This document shows, piece by piece, positions 1 to 5,895 of a stretch of DNA of 9,663 nt. This DNA is from Phycisphaerales bacterium UBA2402 (GTDB taxonomy: Bacteria; Planctomycetota; Phycisphaerae; Phycisphaerales; UBA1924). Location of the stretch: assembly GCA_002343715.1 (NCBI GenBank), contig DDSA01000176.1, forward strand, positions 1,815-11,477, read 5' to 3'. The translations under genes and the position numbers were made by a program. Every line of letters starts with the position of its first letter. The first letter of the stretch is position 1. The notes beneath the pieces are model-generated. The model ran no database searches and was not told where the DNA came from. It was given only the letters and a program-made list of their open reading frames with translations.

Positions 1-232
1 CTGCGCGAAGATCAAGCAGGACCCGACCACCAACGACATCCCGATCGTGATGGTGACGGCTCTCAACGAGGTGAGCGATGCGGAGCGCGCCGTGGAGTCG
101 GGCGCCGACGGGTTCATCGTCAAGCCGGTCAATAAGGTGGAACTGGTCACCAGCGTTCGTGCCCTGCTCGCCTCGGCGATGGCCCAGAAGCGGCTCAAGG
201 CGACGCTGGCCGGGATCAAGCGCACCAGTTGA
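1..232 (+). CDS. Response regulator receiver domain, C-terminal part (5' truncated)
   Basis: The reading frame is open from base 2 to a TGA at 230-232 and its beginning lies left of the window. It encodes the second half of a CheY-like receiver domain. The segment IPIVMVTAL is the fourth beta strand with its conserved Thr, GADGFIVKPV carries the conserved Lys-Pro of the fifth strand, and NKVELVTSVRALL is the last helix. The phospho-accepting Asp would lie upstream and cannot be seen. The protein ends about 20 residues after the last helix in a short basic tail, so there is no C-terminal DNA-binding output domain. It is either a stand-alone receiver or the end of a protein with other domains at its N-terminus. 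The signalling partner cannot be told. The family call is secure. Confidence 0.9.
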   Translation, partial: CAKIKQDPTTNDIPIVMVTALNEVSDAERAVESGADGFIVKPVNKVELVTSVRALLASAMAQKRLKATLAGIKRTS

Positions 233-243
233 GAACGAGGGGT

Positions 244-259
244 CGGGTTCGCGGACCCG
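244..259 (+). terminator. Weak hairpin after the receiver gene
   Basis: CGGGT (244-248) pairs with ACCCG (255-259) around a 6-nt loop, 12 bases after the stop codon of the receiver gene. No T-run follows, so at best it is a weak or factor-assisted terminator or an mRNA 3' end structure. The rest of the 233-412 gap shows nothing else convincing. Confidence 0.2.
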
Positions 260-412
260 CGCGATCGGCACACTCGGCGGGGGCGGCGCTGCCGCTCCTG
301 CCGCGCATCAAGCAGGCTCGCACCCCGCGGACTTTTGACCGATGCTCGAGATGAGTGGTTCTTTCACTCGTGCGGAACCAGTCTGAGCGCGGCGGGTCGG
401 ATAAGGCAAGCA

Positions 413-2200
413 ATGATGTTTTCAAGCCGGACATGTTCGTTCAACGCGCTCGGGCGGACACTCTTCTCGGCGGTCTGTGCGTTCGGGGTGTGGATCGGTT
501 CGGCCCACGGCAGCGGATCGAACGATCCGCCGCGCGAGTTTACCCTTCACTGGTGCGGGACCACCGACGATAACGAGGTGCGCTGGCGGACGGGGATCAA
601 ATGGTCCGATCGCCTGACCTTCGGCGAAGCGCCGGTTCGTCGTGATGTAGTGGCGATCTACGAGCAGTGGGTGGCTCTCGATGTGCGAACGAGAGGGCTG
701 TCGATCACCACGGAGGAGGGGTACGAGGCGACGCTCCGCGAAACGGTGGCGAGGGCCTTCGCCGAACGGGTGCCCGATCCGGGCTTCGCGGGGTACATCC
801 TCCTCGATATCGAGTTCCTCCCGCTGGTCTGGGGCAAGCGCACGGGCGGGCCCGAACTCTACTGGGAAGCGGACCACGGCCCCCGCCAGCACGACCTCTG
901 GTACACCTTCATCCGCGAGCGGCGACCGGAAGTCATGCGCGACCTGGGAACCGAGGCGGCCGAGCGTGCCCTGGCGGCCTCGTACAACGAGGCCGTGCGC
1001 GACTGGCACCGGATGCTGGTGCGTGTCGCTCGAGAACTTCGGCCGCAGGCAAAGATCTCGTTCTACGGCATGCCGCTTGGCTCGCGGCACGCGAACTACA
1101 CGGGTCAGCACGAAGCGCACTTCAAGGGTTTGAATGATCTGTGCGCCTGGTACATCGAGTTGCAGGATGCCCAGATGGTGCCGCTCTACCAGGACAGGTA
1201 CACCGTGCCCGTCGGTCAGACTCCCCGCGGCCCGTGGGAGAACACCATCGAGCAGGGACGCGACTTCATCATCACCAACCTCCGCGAGGCGAAGCGGATC
1301 GGGCAGGGCAAGCCCATCCTGGTCCTGGCGATGGCCCGATACCCCGATTTCGTGAGAGGGCATGAACTCCGGTACCTCTCAGAGATCAACCACGAACTTA
1401 TGTTCCGCCTGCCCCGCGAGGCCGGCGCGGACGGCATCGTTCTCTGGGATCATGTCGAGAACCAGCCCCAGTTTGATGAACTGCAACGCTATGTCAACGA
1501 CCGAATCGTGCCCGATTTTCTCACGATGACCGGGGGGCGGCCGGGTGAAGGAAGCGGCTCCGGAAATGGCGGCGGCGGCGAGAACGGCAATGGTTCTGGC
1601 AACGGCAACGGCAACGGCAACGGCGACAATGGCAACGGAGGCGGCAATCAAAGCGGCCCCGGCGGCGACGGCGGTTCGGGCAACGGTTCCGGCGGCGGAG
1701 AACCGGGCGGTTCGGGCGATGGTCAAGGCAACGGCGAAGGGCAAGGATCACCCGGTGATGACCAGGGCAACCGCACCCCACCCGATGATGGTGGGGGGAG
1801 CGCGACGCCACCCGATCCCGGCGAGAGCGATCCTCCTCCCGGCGGTAACGGCTCACCTCCCGGGAATGGCGGCGGATCCGGTGAGTCAAATGACGGCGGC
1901 TCGCCTTCTCCCGGCGGCGGCGGTACGCACAACCCGCCGAGCGATCCAGGTTGGTACGAGCCTCCCTCCAATCCTCCGGTGCTTCCTGCCGTTCCGCCCC
2001 GCCATCGTTTCGGAGTGCAGGCCAAGAAGCCCGTGATCCCATCGCAGCGCTCGAACGCGGCCTCGTTGCGCATCGCCCGACCGGGAGATCCAAGGAACAC
2101 GGTTCAGGGTTCGCGCCCGCAGGGTCTGCGCGTGGTTTCTCGCCAACCCGCCCTCATCAGAGTCTTGCCGCCGAGCAAGAGGAATCGAACACAGAACTGA
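413..2200 (+). CDS. Secreted GH56 (hyaluronidase)-like protein with Gly/Asn/Pro-rich tail
   Basis: The frame is open from a TTG at 335, but ATG 413 (or 416) gives a proper signal peptide: an Arg-containing start, then TLFSAVCAFGVWIGSAHG. That makes a 595-residue protein. Residues about 40-370 resemble GH56 hyaluronidases, which are TIM-barrel enzymes that cut hyaluronan or chondroitin. GYILLDIEFLPLVW (128-140) matches the catalytic DWE-x-WRPLW strand, with D132 and E134 in the DxE places. LRPQAKISFYGMPLG (209-223) matches the RP...FYGFP strand. AWYIELQDAQMVPLYQD, then EAKRIGQGKPILVLAMARY (292-310) and GADGIVLWDH (338-347) match later strands. Residues about 376-530 are low-complexity Gly/Asn/Ser, then Pro/Gly, and the last 65 are basic. 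GH56 is mainly an animal and venom family, so this is a remote homologue by motif order; substrate unknown. The tail may span or bind the cell envelope. Confidence 0.65.
   Translation: MMFSSRTCSFNALGRTLFSAVCAFGVWIGSAHGSGSNDPPREFTLHWCGTTDDNEVRWRTGIKWSDRLTFGEAPVRRDVVAIYEQWVALDVRTRGLSITTEEGYEATLRETVARAFAERVPDPGFAGYILLDIEFLPLVWGKRTGGPELYWEADHGPRQHDLWYTFIRERRPEVMRDLGTEAAERALAASYNEAVRDWHRMLVRVARELRPQAKISFYGMPLGSRHANYTGQHEAHFKGLNDLCAWYIELQDAQMVPLYQDRYTVPVGQTPRGPWENTIEQGRDFIITNLREAKRIGQGKPILVLAMARYPDFVRGHELRYLSEINHELMFRLPREAGADGIVLWDHVENQPQFDELQRYVNDRIVPDFLTMTGGRPGEGSGSGNGGGGENGNGSGNGNGNGNGDNGNGGGNQSGPGGDGGSGNGSGGGEPGGSGDGQGNGEGQGSPGDDQGNRTPPDDGGGSATPPDPGESDPPPGGNGSPPGNGGGSGESNDGGSPSPGGGGTHNPPSDPGWYEPPSNPPVLPAVPPRHRFGVQAKKPVIPSQRSNAASLRIARPGDPRNTVQGSRPQGLRVVSRQPALIRVLPPSKRNRTQN
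1598..1627 (+). repeat. GGCAAC hexanucleotide tandem repeat in coding sequence
   Basis: Four perfect GGCAAC units (1598-1621) and a fifth variant, GGCGAC (1622-1627), encode Gly-Asn pairs in the low-complexity tail of the GH56-like protein. Another GGCAAC follows at 1631. The unit is in frame, so gain or loss changes tail length without shifting the frame. Confidence 0.85.
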
Positions 2201-2276
2201 GCGGCCACGGCGAGGGCGTTTTCTCACCCCTTCCCGAGCATCGACCGAACGCGACGAAAAAGGCTATTTTCAGGTC

Positions 2277-2330
2277 TTTTTTTGTTTTTCCAGGGCTGAT
2301 GGAAGTGGCGTGGAAAAATCTGCAAAAAAA
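2277..2330. repeat. Long AT-rich inverted repeat
   Basis: TTTTTTTG (2277-2284) pairs perfectly with CAAAAAAA (2323-2330), and TTTTTCCA (2285-2292) with TGGAAAAA (2311-2318). Only a 4-nt bulge, TCTG (2319-2322), interrupts the 16 pairs. The loop is 18 nt. As it is flanked by T-runs on one strand and A-runs on the other, it could help end transcription from either side of these convergent genes, or be the first arm of a structured RNA. Confidence 0.6.
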
Positions 2331-2332
2331 AA

Positions 2333-2496
2333 GTACCCGCGGGAACCCAAACTCCGGGAGTAACGAATAGAAGCGTGTCCGAGGCGTGATGGTGATGATT
2401 GAACATCACCGCCGCTTCGGACAGTATGTGACACAATCACCGACCCCCACGAGACCCGGCACTTGGGTTTGTTACTGAGTGCCGGGTTCTTTTTTT
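2333..2496 (+). ncRNA. Candidate structured small RNA ending at a Rho-independent terminator
   Basis: Upstream of the terminator at 2454-2496 lies a second, long, imperfect hairpin. GTCCGAGGCG (2377-2386) pairs with CGCTTCGGAC (2413-2422) with one G-U pair, and GGTGATG (2391-2397) pairs with CATCACC (2404-2410) around the loop ATTGAA. Successive stems capped by an intrinsic terminator about 250 bases after the preceding stop codon are typical of a small RNA or of a structured mRNA 3' end. I see no clear promoter, so the 5' end given here is arbitrary. It does not match tRNA, SRP RNA, RNase P RNA or tmRNA as I know them; 6S RNA cannot be excluded. No known RNA family is recognised. Confidence 0.3.
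2454..2496 (+). terminator. Strong Rho-independent terminator
   Basis: A perfect 10-bp GC-rich stem, ACCCGGCACT (2454-2463) with AGTGCCGGGT (2478-2487), encloses a 14-nt loop and is followed by TC and seven T (2490-2496). The orientation is plus strand. It ends either the GH56-like gene transcript or a small RNA made from 2201-2450. On the minus strand there is no T-run after the stem. Confidence 0.88.
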
Positions 2497-2571
2497 CAAT
2501 CATCGTGCGGAGTCGGCGGCGGGTTCGACTCTCATGGGCGCGGACCCTCGTGGATTCGCGGCGTGTCGGTC

Positions 2572-3030
2572 TCATCCACCGCCGAACTTCGGCTTCTCTC
2601 CCTCCGCCAACTTCCGGATCGAAGTCACCACCGTGCGCGGCACCTCGTTCCAACGGACCTCGAAGGTGACTTCGACCGCATCGCCCACGGCGAATCCTTC
2701 GAGGGACACGCCCGGCGCGAGGCCGGGAAACGGCATGACCATTTCTTTCATGCCCACGACCTTGCCGGACTTGTCAGCAAAGTCTGGGATCGCCTCGTGG
2801 TGCATGGAGAGAAATCGCTTGCCGTCCGCGCTGGGCAGTGCCTCGATCACGGCGCGGGTGGTGTAGGTCGGGTGCCGGGCTTCGGGCGCAGCGGTGGCCG
2901 CGGTCGGCCCGGGCTTCGGACTCGAACGCCCGTCACAGCCTGACGGCCCAACAAAAATCCCCGCCATGACGACGGGGATCAACAGACAACCCGAGTTTCC
3001 GATGCCCCCAACTCGCGAGGCTCGAACCAT
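2572..3030 (-). CDS. Exported CusF-like copper-binding protein (putative lipoprotein)
   Basis: ATG 3030 is chosen because it follows the stop of the upstream gene by two bases and starts a signal peptide (SGCLLIPVVMAGIFVGPSGC). A longer frame to 3111 would run inside the neighbour. The product has 152 residues. Cys32 after PSG may be a lipid-anchored Cys, although the residue three before it is Pro, so the lipobox is not canonical. Residues about 55-142 form a small beta-barrel domain like the CusF/copper-binding family seen with SCO1/SenC proteins: TTRAVIEALP, HHEAIPDF (77-84), GMKEMVMPFPG (93-103), GFAVGDAVEVTFEV (112-125). His77/His78 and Met97/Met99 are the likely copper ligands. It would act as a periplasmic Cu(I) carrier or sensor of copper supply to oxidases. 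No SCO or efflux gene is in the window. The domain call is good; the exact role is inferred. Confidence 0.72.
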   Translation of the reverse strand: MVRASRVGGIGNSGCLLIPVVMAGIFVGPSGCDGRSSPKPGPTAATAAPEARHPTYTTRAVIEALPSADGKRFLSMHHEAIPDFADKSGKVVGMKEMVMPFPGLAPGVSLEGFAVGDAVEVTFEVRWNEVPRTVVTSIRKLAEGEKPKFGGG

Positions 3031-3032
3031 GT

Positions 3033-3359
3033 TCAGGCGACCTTCATGCCCACGAAGCCCTGCACCGCGGCAAGGTCGTGCGCCAGATCGAGCGTGTACG
3101 GCAGGGTCCACGATTCGCCGACGCCGATGTGAACAACTTTGGCCGGGTGTTCGCGGCTGACCCAGTCACGGTTGCCGCGGTTGTAGACGACCATGCGCTG
3201 CCGGCGCATCCGCTGCGCCCGGCGGAGCGCGCGCTTGTTGTCAGGATCGAGCCGCATCAGGCGCGTGATGGTGGACTCTTGCGCATCGGATCGGGGCAGT
3301 TTCTCGATCGTGCAGGAGATGTTCTGACCGGGCTTGAGTTTGGCGATATCGAGCGGCAT
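3033..3359 (-). CDS. Conserved-looking basic hypothetical protein, 108 residues
   Basis: I do not recognise a named family. ATG 3359 is preceded by GGAGG with a 9-base spacing; a GTG two codons earlier (3365) is only 3 bases from it and is less likely. The N-terminus (IAKLKPGQNISCTIEKLP) looks like a short beta region. Residues 31-56 are a strongly basic segment (TRLMRLDPD, then RALRRAQRMRRQRM), probably helical. The C-terminus carries NRGNRDWVSRE (60-70) and GVGESWTLPYTL (79-90). There is no signal peptide or membrane segment, so it should be cytoplasmic, possibly nucleic-acid or ribosome binding given the charge. It shares a 2-base gap with the copper-binding protein downstream, so the two are almost certainly cotranscribed. 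It lies 90 bases after tssE. Confidence 0.75.
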   Translation of the reverse strand: MPLDIAKLKPGQNISCTIEKLPRSDAQESTITRLMRLDPDNKRALRRAQRMRRQRMVVYNRGNRDWVSREHPAKVVHIGVGESWTLPYTLDLAHDLAAVQGFVGMKVA

Positions 3360-3380
3360 GACCACAATCCTCCGAACAAA

Positions 3381-3395
3381 GACCCAATCTGGGTC
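3381..3395 (-). terminator. Short hairpin with T-rich tail between tssE and the hypothetical gene
   Basis: On the minus strand GACCCA (3395-3390) pairs with TGGGTC (3386-3381) around a 3-base loop, then TTTGTT follows. It may end part of the tagJ-tssE transcript, or sit at the 5' end of the downstream mRNA, 22 bases before the start codon. The stem is only 6 bp, so strength is doubtful. Confidence 0.4.
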
Positions 3396-3403
3396 GGGCC
3401 TAA

Positions 3404-3432
3404 ATGATAGGTGGCACGGCGGCGTGTATCCA
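3404..3432 (-). promoter_or_regulatory. Sigma-70-like promoter candidate for the hypothetical/copper-binding pair
   Basis: On the minus strand TGGATA (3432-3427) is 17 bases from TATCAT (3409-3404). These match the consensus -35 in four of six and -10 in five of six positions. It lies in the 90-base gap after tssE and would start transcription near 3397, giving a short leader with the hairpin at 3381-3395 and a GGAGG site. Planctomycete promoters are poorly known, so this is a suggestion. Confidence 0.35.
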
Positions 3433-3449
3433 GCGGTGGACCAGGGCGG

Positions 3450-3956
3450 TTAGACCTTGTCCCGAACCTCGTACCGTCCGGTTTCCAGGTCCACCTCGGT
3501 GCGGACATACAAGGCTTCGGGCATCGGCAAGGGGCAGAGATCGCCGGTGATCTCAAACTCGAACTTGTGGTCGGTCTCTCCGCCGTCCCGCGTCGAGGCC
3601 ACGGCCCGCACGGTGAGGCCAGCGTGCAGAATCCTCGGCTCGAAGTGGGTGATGGCGTCGTACACCATCTGCTCCAGTTTCGTGATGGAGATGCCCGAGG
3701 TCGTCAGGCCGGTCAGGTCCGGCACGCCGTAGTTCACCACGCTGCGGGCCACGAGGGGGAACTGGTGGATCTCGTCCCCGCGAGGATTGGCCGGTGCGTT
3801 GAGAAGCCATGCCAGATCCCGGAGCACGGCCTGGCGCAGTTGACGCATCGACATGACGCGTCGCTCGCGACTCTCCTGCGTCATGTGCGGGTGATCGTCC
3901 GTCAGACGGTCGAGCAGTGATGGCTGCAGCCGGTCGGATGTTGTCAGTTCGGCCAT
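3450..3956 (-). CDS. tssE: Type VI secretion baseplate protein TssE (gp25-like)
   Basis: This 168-residue protein matches the gpW/gp25 family member TssE, a wedge component of the T6SS baseplate on which the contractile sheath assembles in the cytoplasm. Visible family features are SLLDRLTDD near the start (13-21), MRQLRQAVLRDLAWLLN (37-53), SVVNYGVPDLTGL (72-84), the helix KLEQMVYDAITHFEPRIL (93-110), KFEFEITGDLC (131-141) and a closing TEVDLETGRYEV. The length is normal for TssE. ATG 3956 has GAGGGG 9 bases upstream. tagJ ends 30 bases before it on the same strand, so they are probably one transcript. Gp25-like proteins also occur in phage tails and extracellular injection systems, but the TagJ neighbour argues for T6SS. 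Confidence 0.88.
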   Translation of the reverse strand: MAELTTSDRLQPSLLDRLTDDHPHMTQESRERRVMSMRQLRQAVLRDLAWLLNAPANPRGDEIHQFPLVARSVVNYGVPDLTGLTTSGISITKLEQMVYDAITHFEPRILHAGLTVRAVASTRDGGETDHKFEFEITGDLCPLPMPEALYVRTEVDLETGRYEVRDKV

Positions 3957-3986
3957 GCGTTCGTGCCCCTCATCCCATGCAGTGCA

Positions 3987-4802
3987 TCAGCCCTGTGCCC
4001 CCGCCGCGATCGTGTTCAGGCGGATGTTGCGGATCGTCAGGAGGTCAAACTCCCCCGCATCGGTCGCGAGCACGCGCTGCCCCAGCGGGCCGGAATCGGC
4101 GAACTCCGTGCCGCGGGAGAGTCGCAGCAGGTCAGACGCCGCCTGTGTGCCGGGGTACCGCGCCGGGATGAAGCCGACCCCCTGCCCGCCGCTGGCCCAG
4201 ACGAAGTTGGCCGGCGCCCACACCATGTCGCGAAGGTCTTCGGGCTTGTCGATGTGAACGAGGCCGATCCGGCTGTAGGGAATCCAGTAGTACTTGCCGT
4301 CGACAAACGCCTCGAGCATCGGTCCCAGGCGTTCATCGCTGTCGGCGATCCACTCGAAGTCCCGCCGGGTCGGGTTTTCGGGCTCGCCGATCTCCATGAA
4401 GCCGGTGGTCGCGGGGGCGGCGTCGAAGGCCTTGCCGCGCAGTTCCGCCGCGGCATCGCCCTTGCCCTGCGCATCGAGGGCCGCGGCCTGGATCATCCAC
4501 GCCACCCATTGCTCGGGCTCGCCGAGCACCAGCGGCGTCGTCTCTCCGGCGAAGACTCGCTCGCGGATCATCTCGCACGTGATGGCGGCCCGGCAGGCCT
4601 GGGCCATGAGCGAGCTCTTTGGGTCCATCTCGGCGATGACGCCCAACTGCGTCAGGGCGCGTTCCCACTGCCCCAGAACGCACAAGACCTGAAAGAAAAA
4701 GATGCGGCGCTTGGGCTCGGCCGGGTCCTTGCGGATGTCGGCCTCGAGGGCCTTGAGGCAGTCGTCGAGTTTGCCCTGCTTGAGCAGTTCCTGTGCGGTC
4801 AT
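3987..4802 (-). CDS. tagJ: Type VI secretion accessory protein TagJ/ImpE
   Basis: The 271-residue product matches the ImpE/TagJ family along its whole length. In known systems TagJ binds the N-terminus of the sheath protein TssB and helps couple sheath to the ClpV unfoldase. The N-terminal half is TPR-like: LLKQGKLDDCLKALEADIRKDP, then RRIFFFQVLCVLGQWERALTQL (32-53) and ERVFAGETTPLVLGEPEQWV (81-100). The C-terminal half has the family signatures DFEWIADSDERLGPMLEAFVDGKYYWIP (148-175), DLRDMVWAPANFVW (189-202), GFIPARYPGT (210-219) and LGQRVLATDAGEFDLL (240-255). ATG 4802 matches the usual family start; the frame remains open to 4994, but that extension is unlike the family. No Shine-Dalgarno is visible. 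It is the first gene of a minus-strand run with tssE and diverges from the methyltransferase. Confidence 0.9.
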   Translation of the reverse strand: MTAQELLKQGKLDDCLKALEADIRKDPAEPKRRIFFFQVLCVLGQWERALTQLGVIAEMDPKSSLMAQACRAAITCEMIRERVFAGETTPLVLGEPEQWVAWMIQAAALDAQGKGDAAAELRGKAFDAAPATTGFMEIGEPENPTRRDFEWIADSDERLGPMLEAFVDGKYYWIPYSRIGLVHIDKPEDLRDMVWAPANFVWASGGQGVGFIPARYPGTQAASDLLRLSRGTEFADSGPLGQRVLATDAGEFDLLTIRNIRLNTIAAGAQG

Positions 4803-4849
4803 GCGGGGAGGATAGCGGGGGAGCGGTCGCGGCGAAGAATCGGCGCATT

Positions 4850-4868
4850 CACCGTGATACACACGGTG
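4850..4868. promoter_or_regulatory. Operator-like inverted repeat in the tagJ / methyltransferase divergent promoter region
   Basis: CACCGTG (4850-4856) and CACGGTG (4862-4868) form a perfect 7-bp inverted repeat with a 5-base spacer, the size expected for a dimeric regulator site. It is 49 bases before the methyltransferase ATG and 47 bases before the tagJ ATG. No controller (C) protein gene is in the window, and the sequence does not look like known C-boxes. A stem in a leader RNA is an alternative. Confidence 0.4.
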
Positions 4869-4917
4869 GCGTGGTAATGGTGATGATCCGCCGCCGGTGG
4901 CCGTACACTTCGCACGA

Positions 4918-5895
4918 ATGGCGAAAAGGCCCAAAGCCAACGGATCGGCGGTTGTCATCGACGACCTCGGCGAGAGTTCGGCCGCATCAGTCACTCACGA
5001 ACGCGCCACAAAGCGGGGCGCTCCGCCGCCGATATCGAGACTGAAATCCAGACGCAAACTGATCGCGTTCGGTTGGTACGGAGGCAAGTTCTCTCATCTC
5101 GATTGGCTCCTGCCGCTTCTTCCCACGTGCCATCATTACTGCGAACCCTTCGCGGGTTCCGCCGCGGTACTGCTGAACCGTGCTCCCTCACCGATCGAGA
5201 CGTACAACGACCTCGACGGCGAGGTGTGCAACTTCTTTCGTGTGCTCAGGGAGCAACGGAACGAACTGACCGAGGCGATCGCCCTAACGCCGTTCTCACG
5301 CGAGGAGTTTTCTGTCGCGTGCGACCTGGACCCATCGCTGTCGGCGTTCGAGCGGGCCAGACGGTTCTACGTCCGAGCGAGGCAGGTCCGCACAGGTCTC
5401 GCGCAAACGGCGAGCATCGGACGTTGGGCGAACTGTAAGGACACCAGCCGAGCGGGGATGAGCGGCGTCATCAGCCGGTGGTTGGGAGGGGTGGATGCGC
5501 TGCCCGAGATCGGCGAACGCCTGCTCCGGGTGCAGATCGAGAATCGTCCCGCGGTCGATATAGTTCGACTGTACGACTCGAAGGAGACACTGTTTTATTG
5601 CGATCCTCCGTACGTCCATGAGACGCGTGGAGACTCAAAGGCGTACGGCCACGAAATGACCGATGAGCAACACCGCGAACTCGCGGATGCGCTGAACGCG
5701 GCGAAAGGAATGATCGCGTTCTCAAATTATGACTGTGAGCTCATCAATCGTCTCTACCCGCAGAAGCGATGGACGAAGGTGGTCGGTCCTGTGCGTACGA
5801 TTCACTCAACCAAAGACACACGCTCCGAGGTGCTCTGGGTCAACTACAACCCGAGCAAAAAACAATCTCCCGTCGTTCTGTGGGAGTCCACATGA
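4918..5895 (+). CDS. D12-class (Dam-like) DNA N6-adenine methyltransferase
   Basis: This 325-residue enzyme transfers a methyl group from S-adenosylmethionine to adenine N6 in a specific DNA site, protecting it from the nuclease encoded next. Family signatures are in the D12 order: FGWYGGKFSHLDWLLPLLP (51-69), the SAM-binding motif CEPFAGSAAVLLN (75-87), YNDLD (96-100), and the catalytic DPPY at 229-232 in LFYCDPPYVHE. AFSNYDCELINRLY and TRSEVLWVNY are typical late segments. ATG 4918 is chosen; a GTG at 4897 is possible. There is no clear Shine-Dalgarno, but TACACT (4904-4909) could be a -10 box close to the start. The N-terminal 45 residues are an extra basic, unstructured-looking leader. 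The stop overlaps the next start as ATGA. GC looks lower here than in the oxidoreductase gene (28 of 60 at 5701-5760 versus 41 of 60 at 7261-7320). The target sequence cannot be read from the protein. Confidence 0.93.
   Translation: MAKRPKANGSAVVIDDLGESSAASVTHERATKRGAPPPISRLKSRRKLIAFGWYGGKFSHLDWLLPLLPTCHHYCEPFAGSAAVLLNRAPSPIETYNDLDGEVCNFFRVLREQRNELTEAIALTPFSREEFSVACDLDPSLSAFERARRFYVRARQVRTGLAQTASIGRWANCKDTSRAGMSGVISRWLGGVDALPEIGERLLRVQIENRPAVDIVRLYDSKETLFYCDPPYVHETRGDSKAYGHEMTDEQHRELADALNAAKGMIAFSNYDCELINRLYPQKRWTKVVGPVRTIHSTKDTRSEVLWVNYNPSKKQSPVVLWEST

Larger units (their letters stand above)
2201..2571. other. Gene-free structured intergenic region between convergent genes
   Basis: No credible gene lies in these 371 bases. 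The left part, about 2255-2335, is strikingly AT-rich for this DNA, with T-runs and A-runs. Three hairpins follow one another at 2277-2330, 2377-2422 and 2454-2487, the last with a T-tract. A smaller hairpin, GTGA (2428-2431) with TCAC (2437-2440), and an 11-base palindrome ACTCCGGGAGT (2351-2361) lie between them. A further inverted repeat, GAGTCG (2510-2515) with CGACTC (2526-2531), follows the terminator. See the separate entries for the RNA candidate and terminator. Confidence 0.7.

Noticed and set aside
335..412. TTG start at 335 for the secreted protein
   Set aside because: It would put 26 extra polar residues before a good signal peptide; ATG 413/416 fits export better.
422..1363. Long minus-strand open frame of 313 codons
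   Set aside because: It is the shadow of the GH56-like gene in GC-rich DNA; its translation has no recognisable domain and is Arg/Pro/His-rich.
2504..2545. GGGTTCGACTC looks like a tRNA or tmRNA T-arm
   Set aside because: The bases flanking TTCGACT do not form a 5-bp T-stem, and no acceptor, anticodon arm or CCA end can be folded around it.
3963..4877. Long plus-strand open frame of 304 codons opposite tagJ
   Set aside because: The minus strand encodes a full-length match to TagJ; the plus translation has no family features.
2389..4889. Shared ATGGTGATGAT at 2389 and 4878
   Set aside because: Only 11 bases match and the surroundings differ; it is likely chance and not a pair of attachment sites.
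5769..5891. Upstream ATG start for the endonuclease
   Set aside because: It would overlap the methyltransferase by over 120 bases; the ATGA overlap with GGGAG at the right distance is the normal arrangement.
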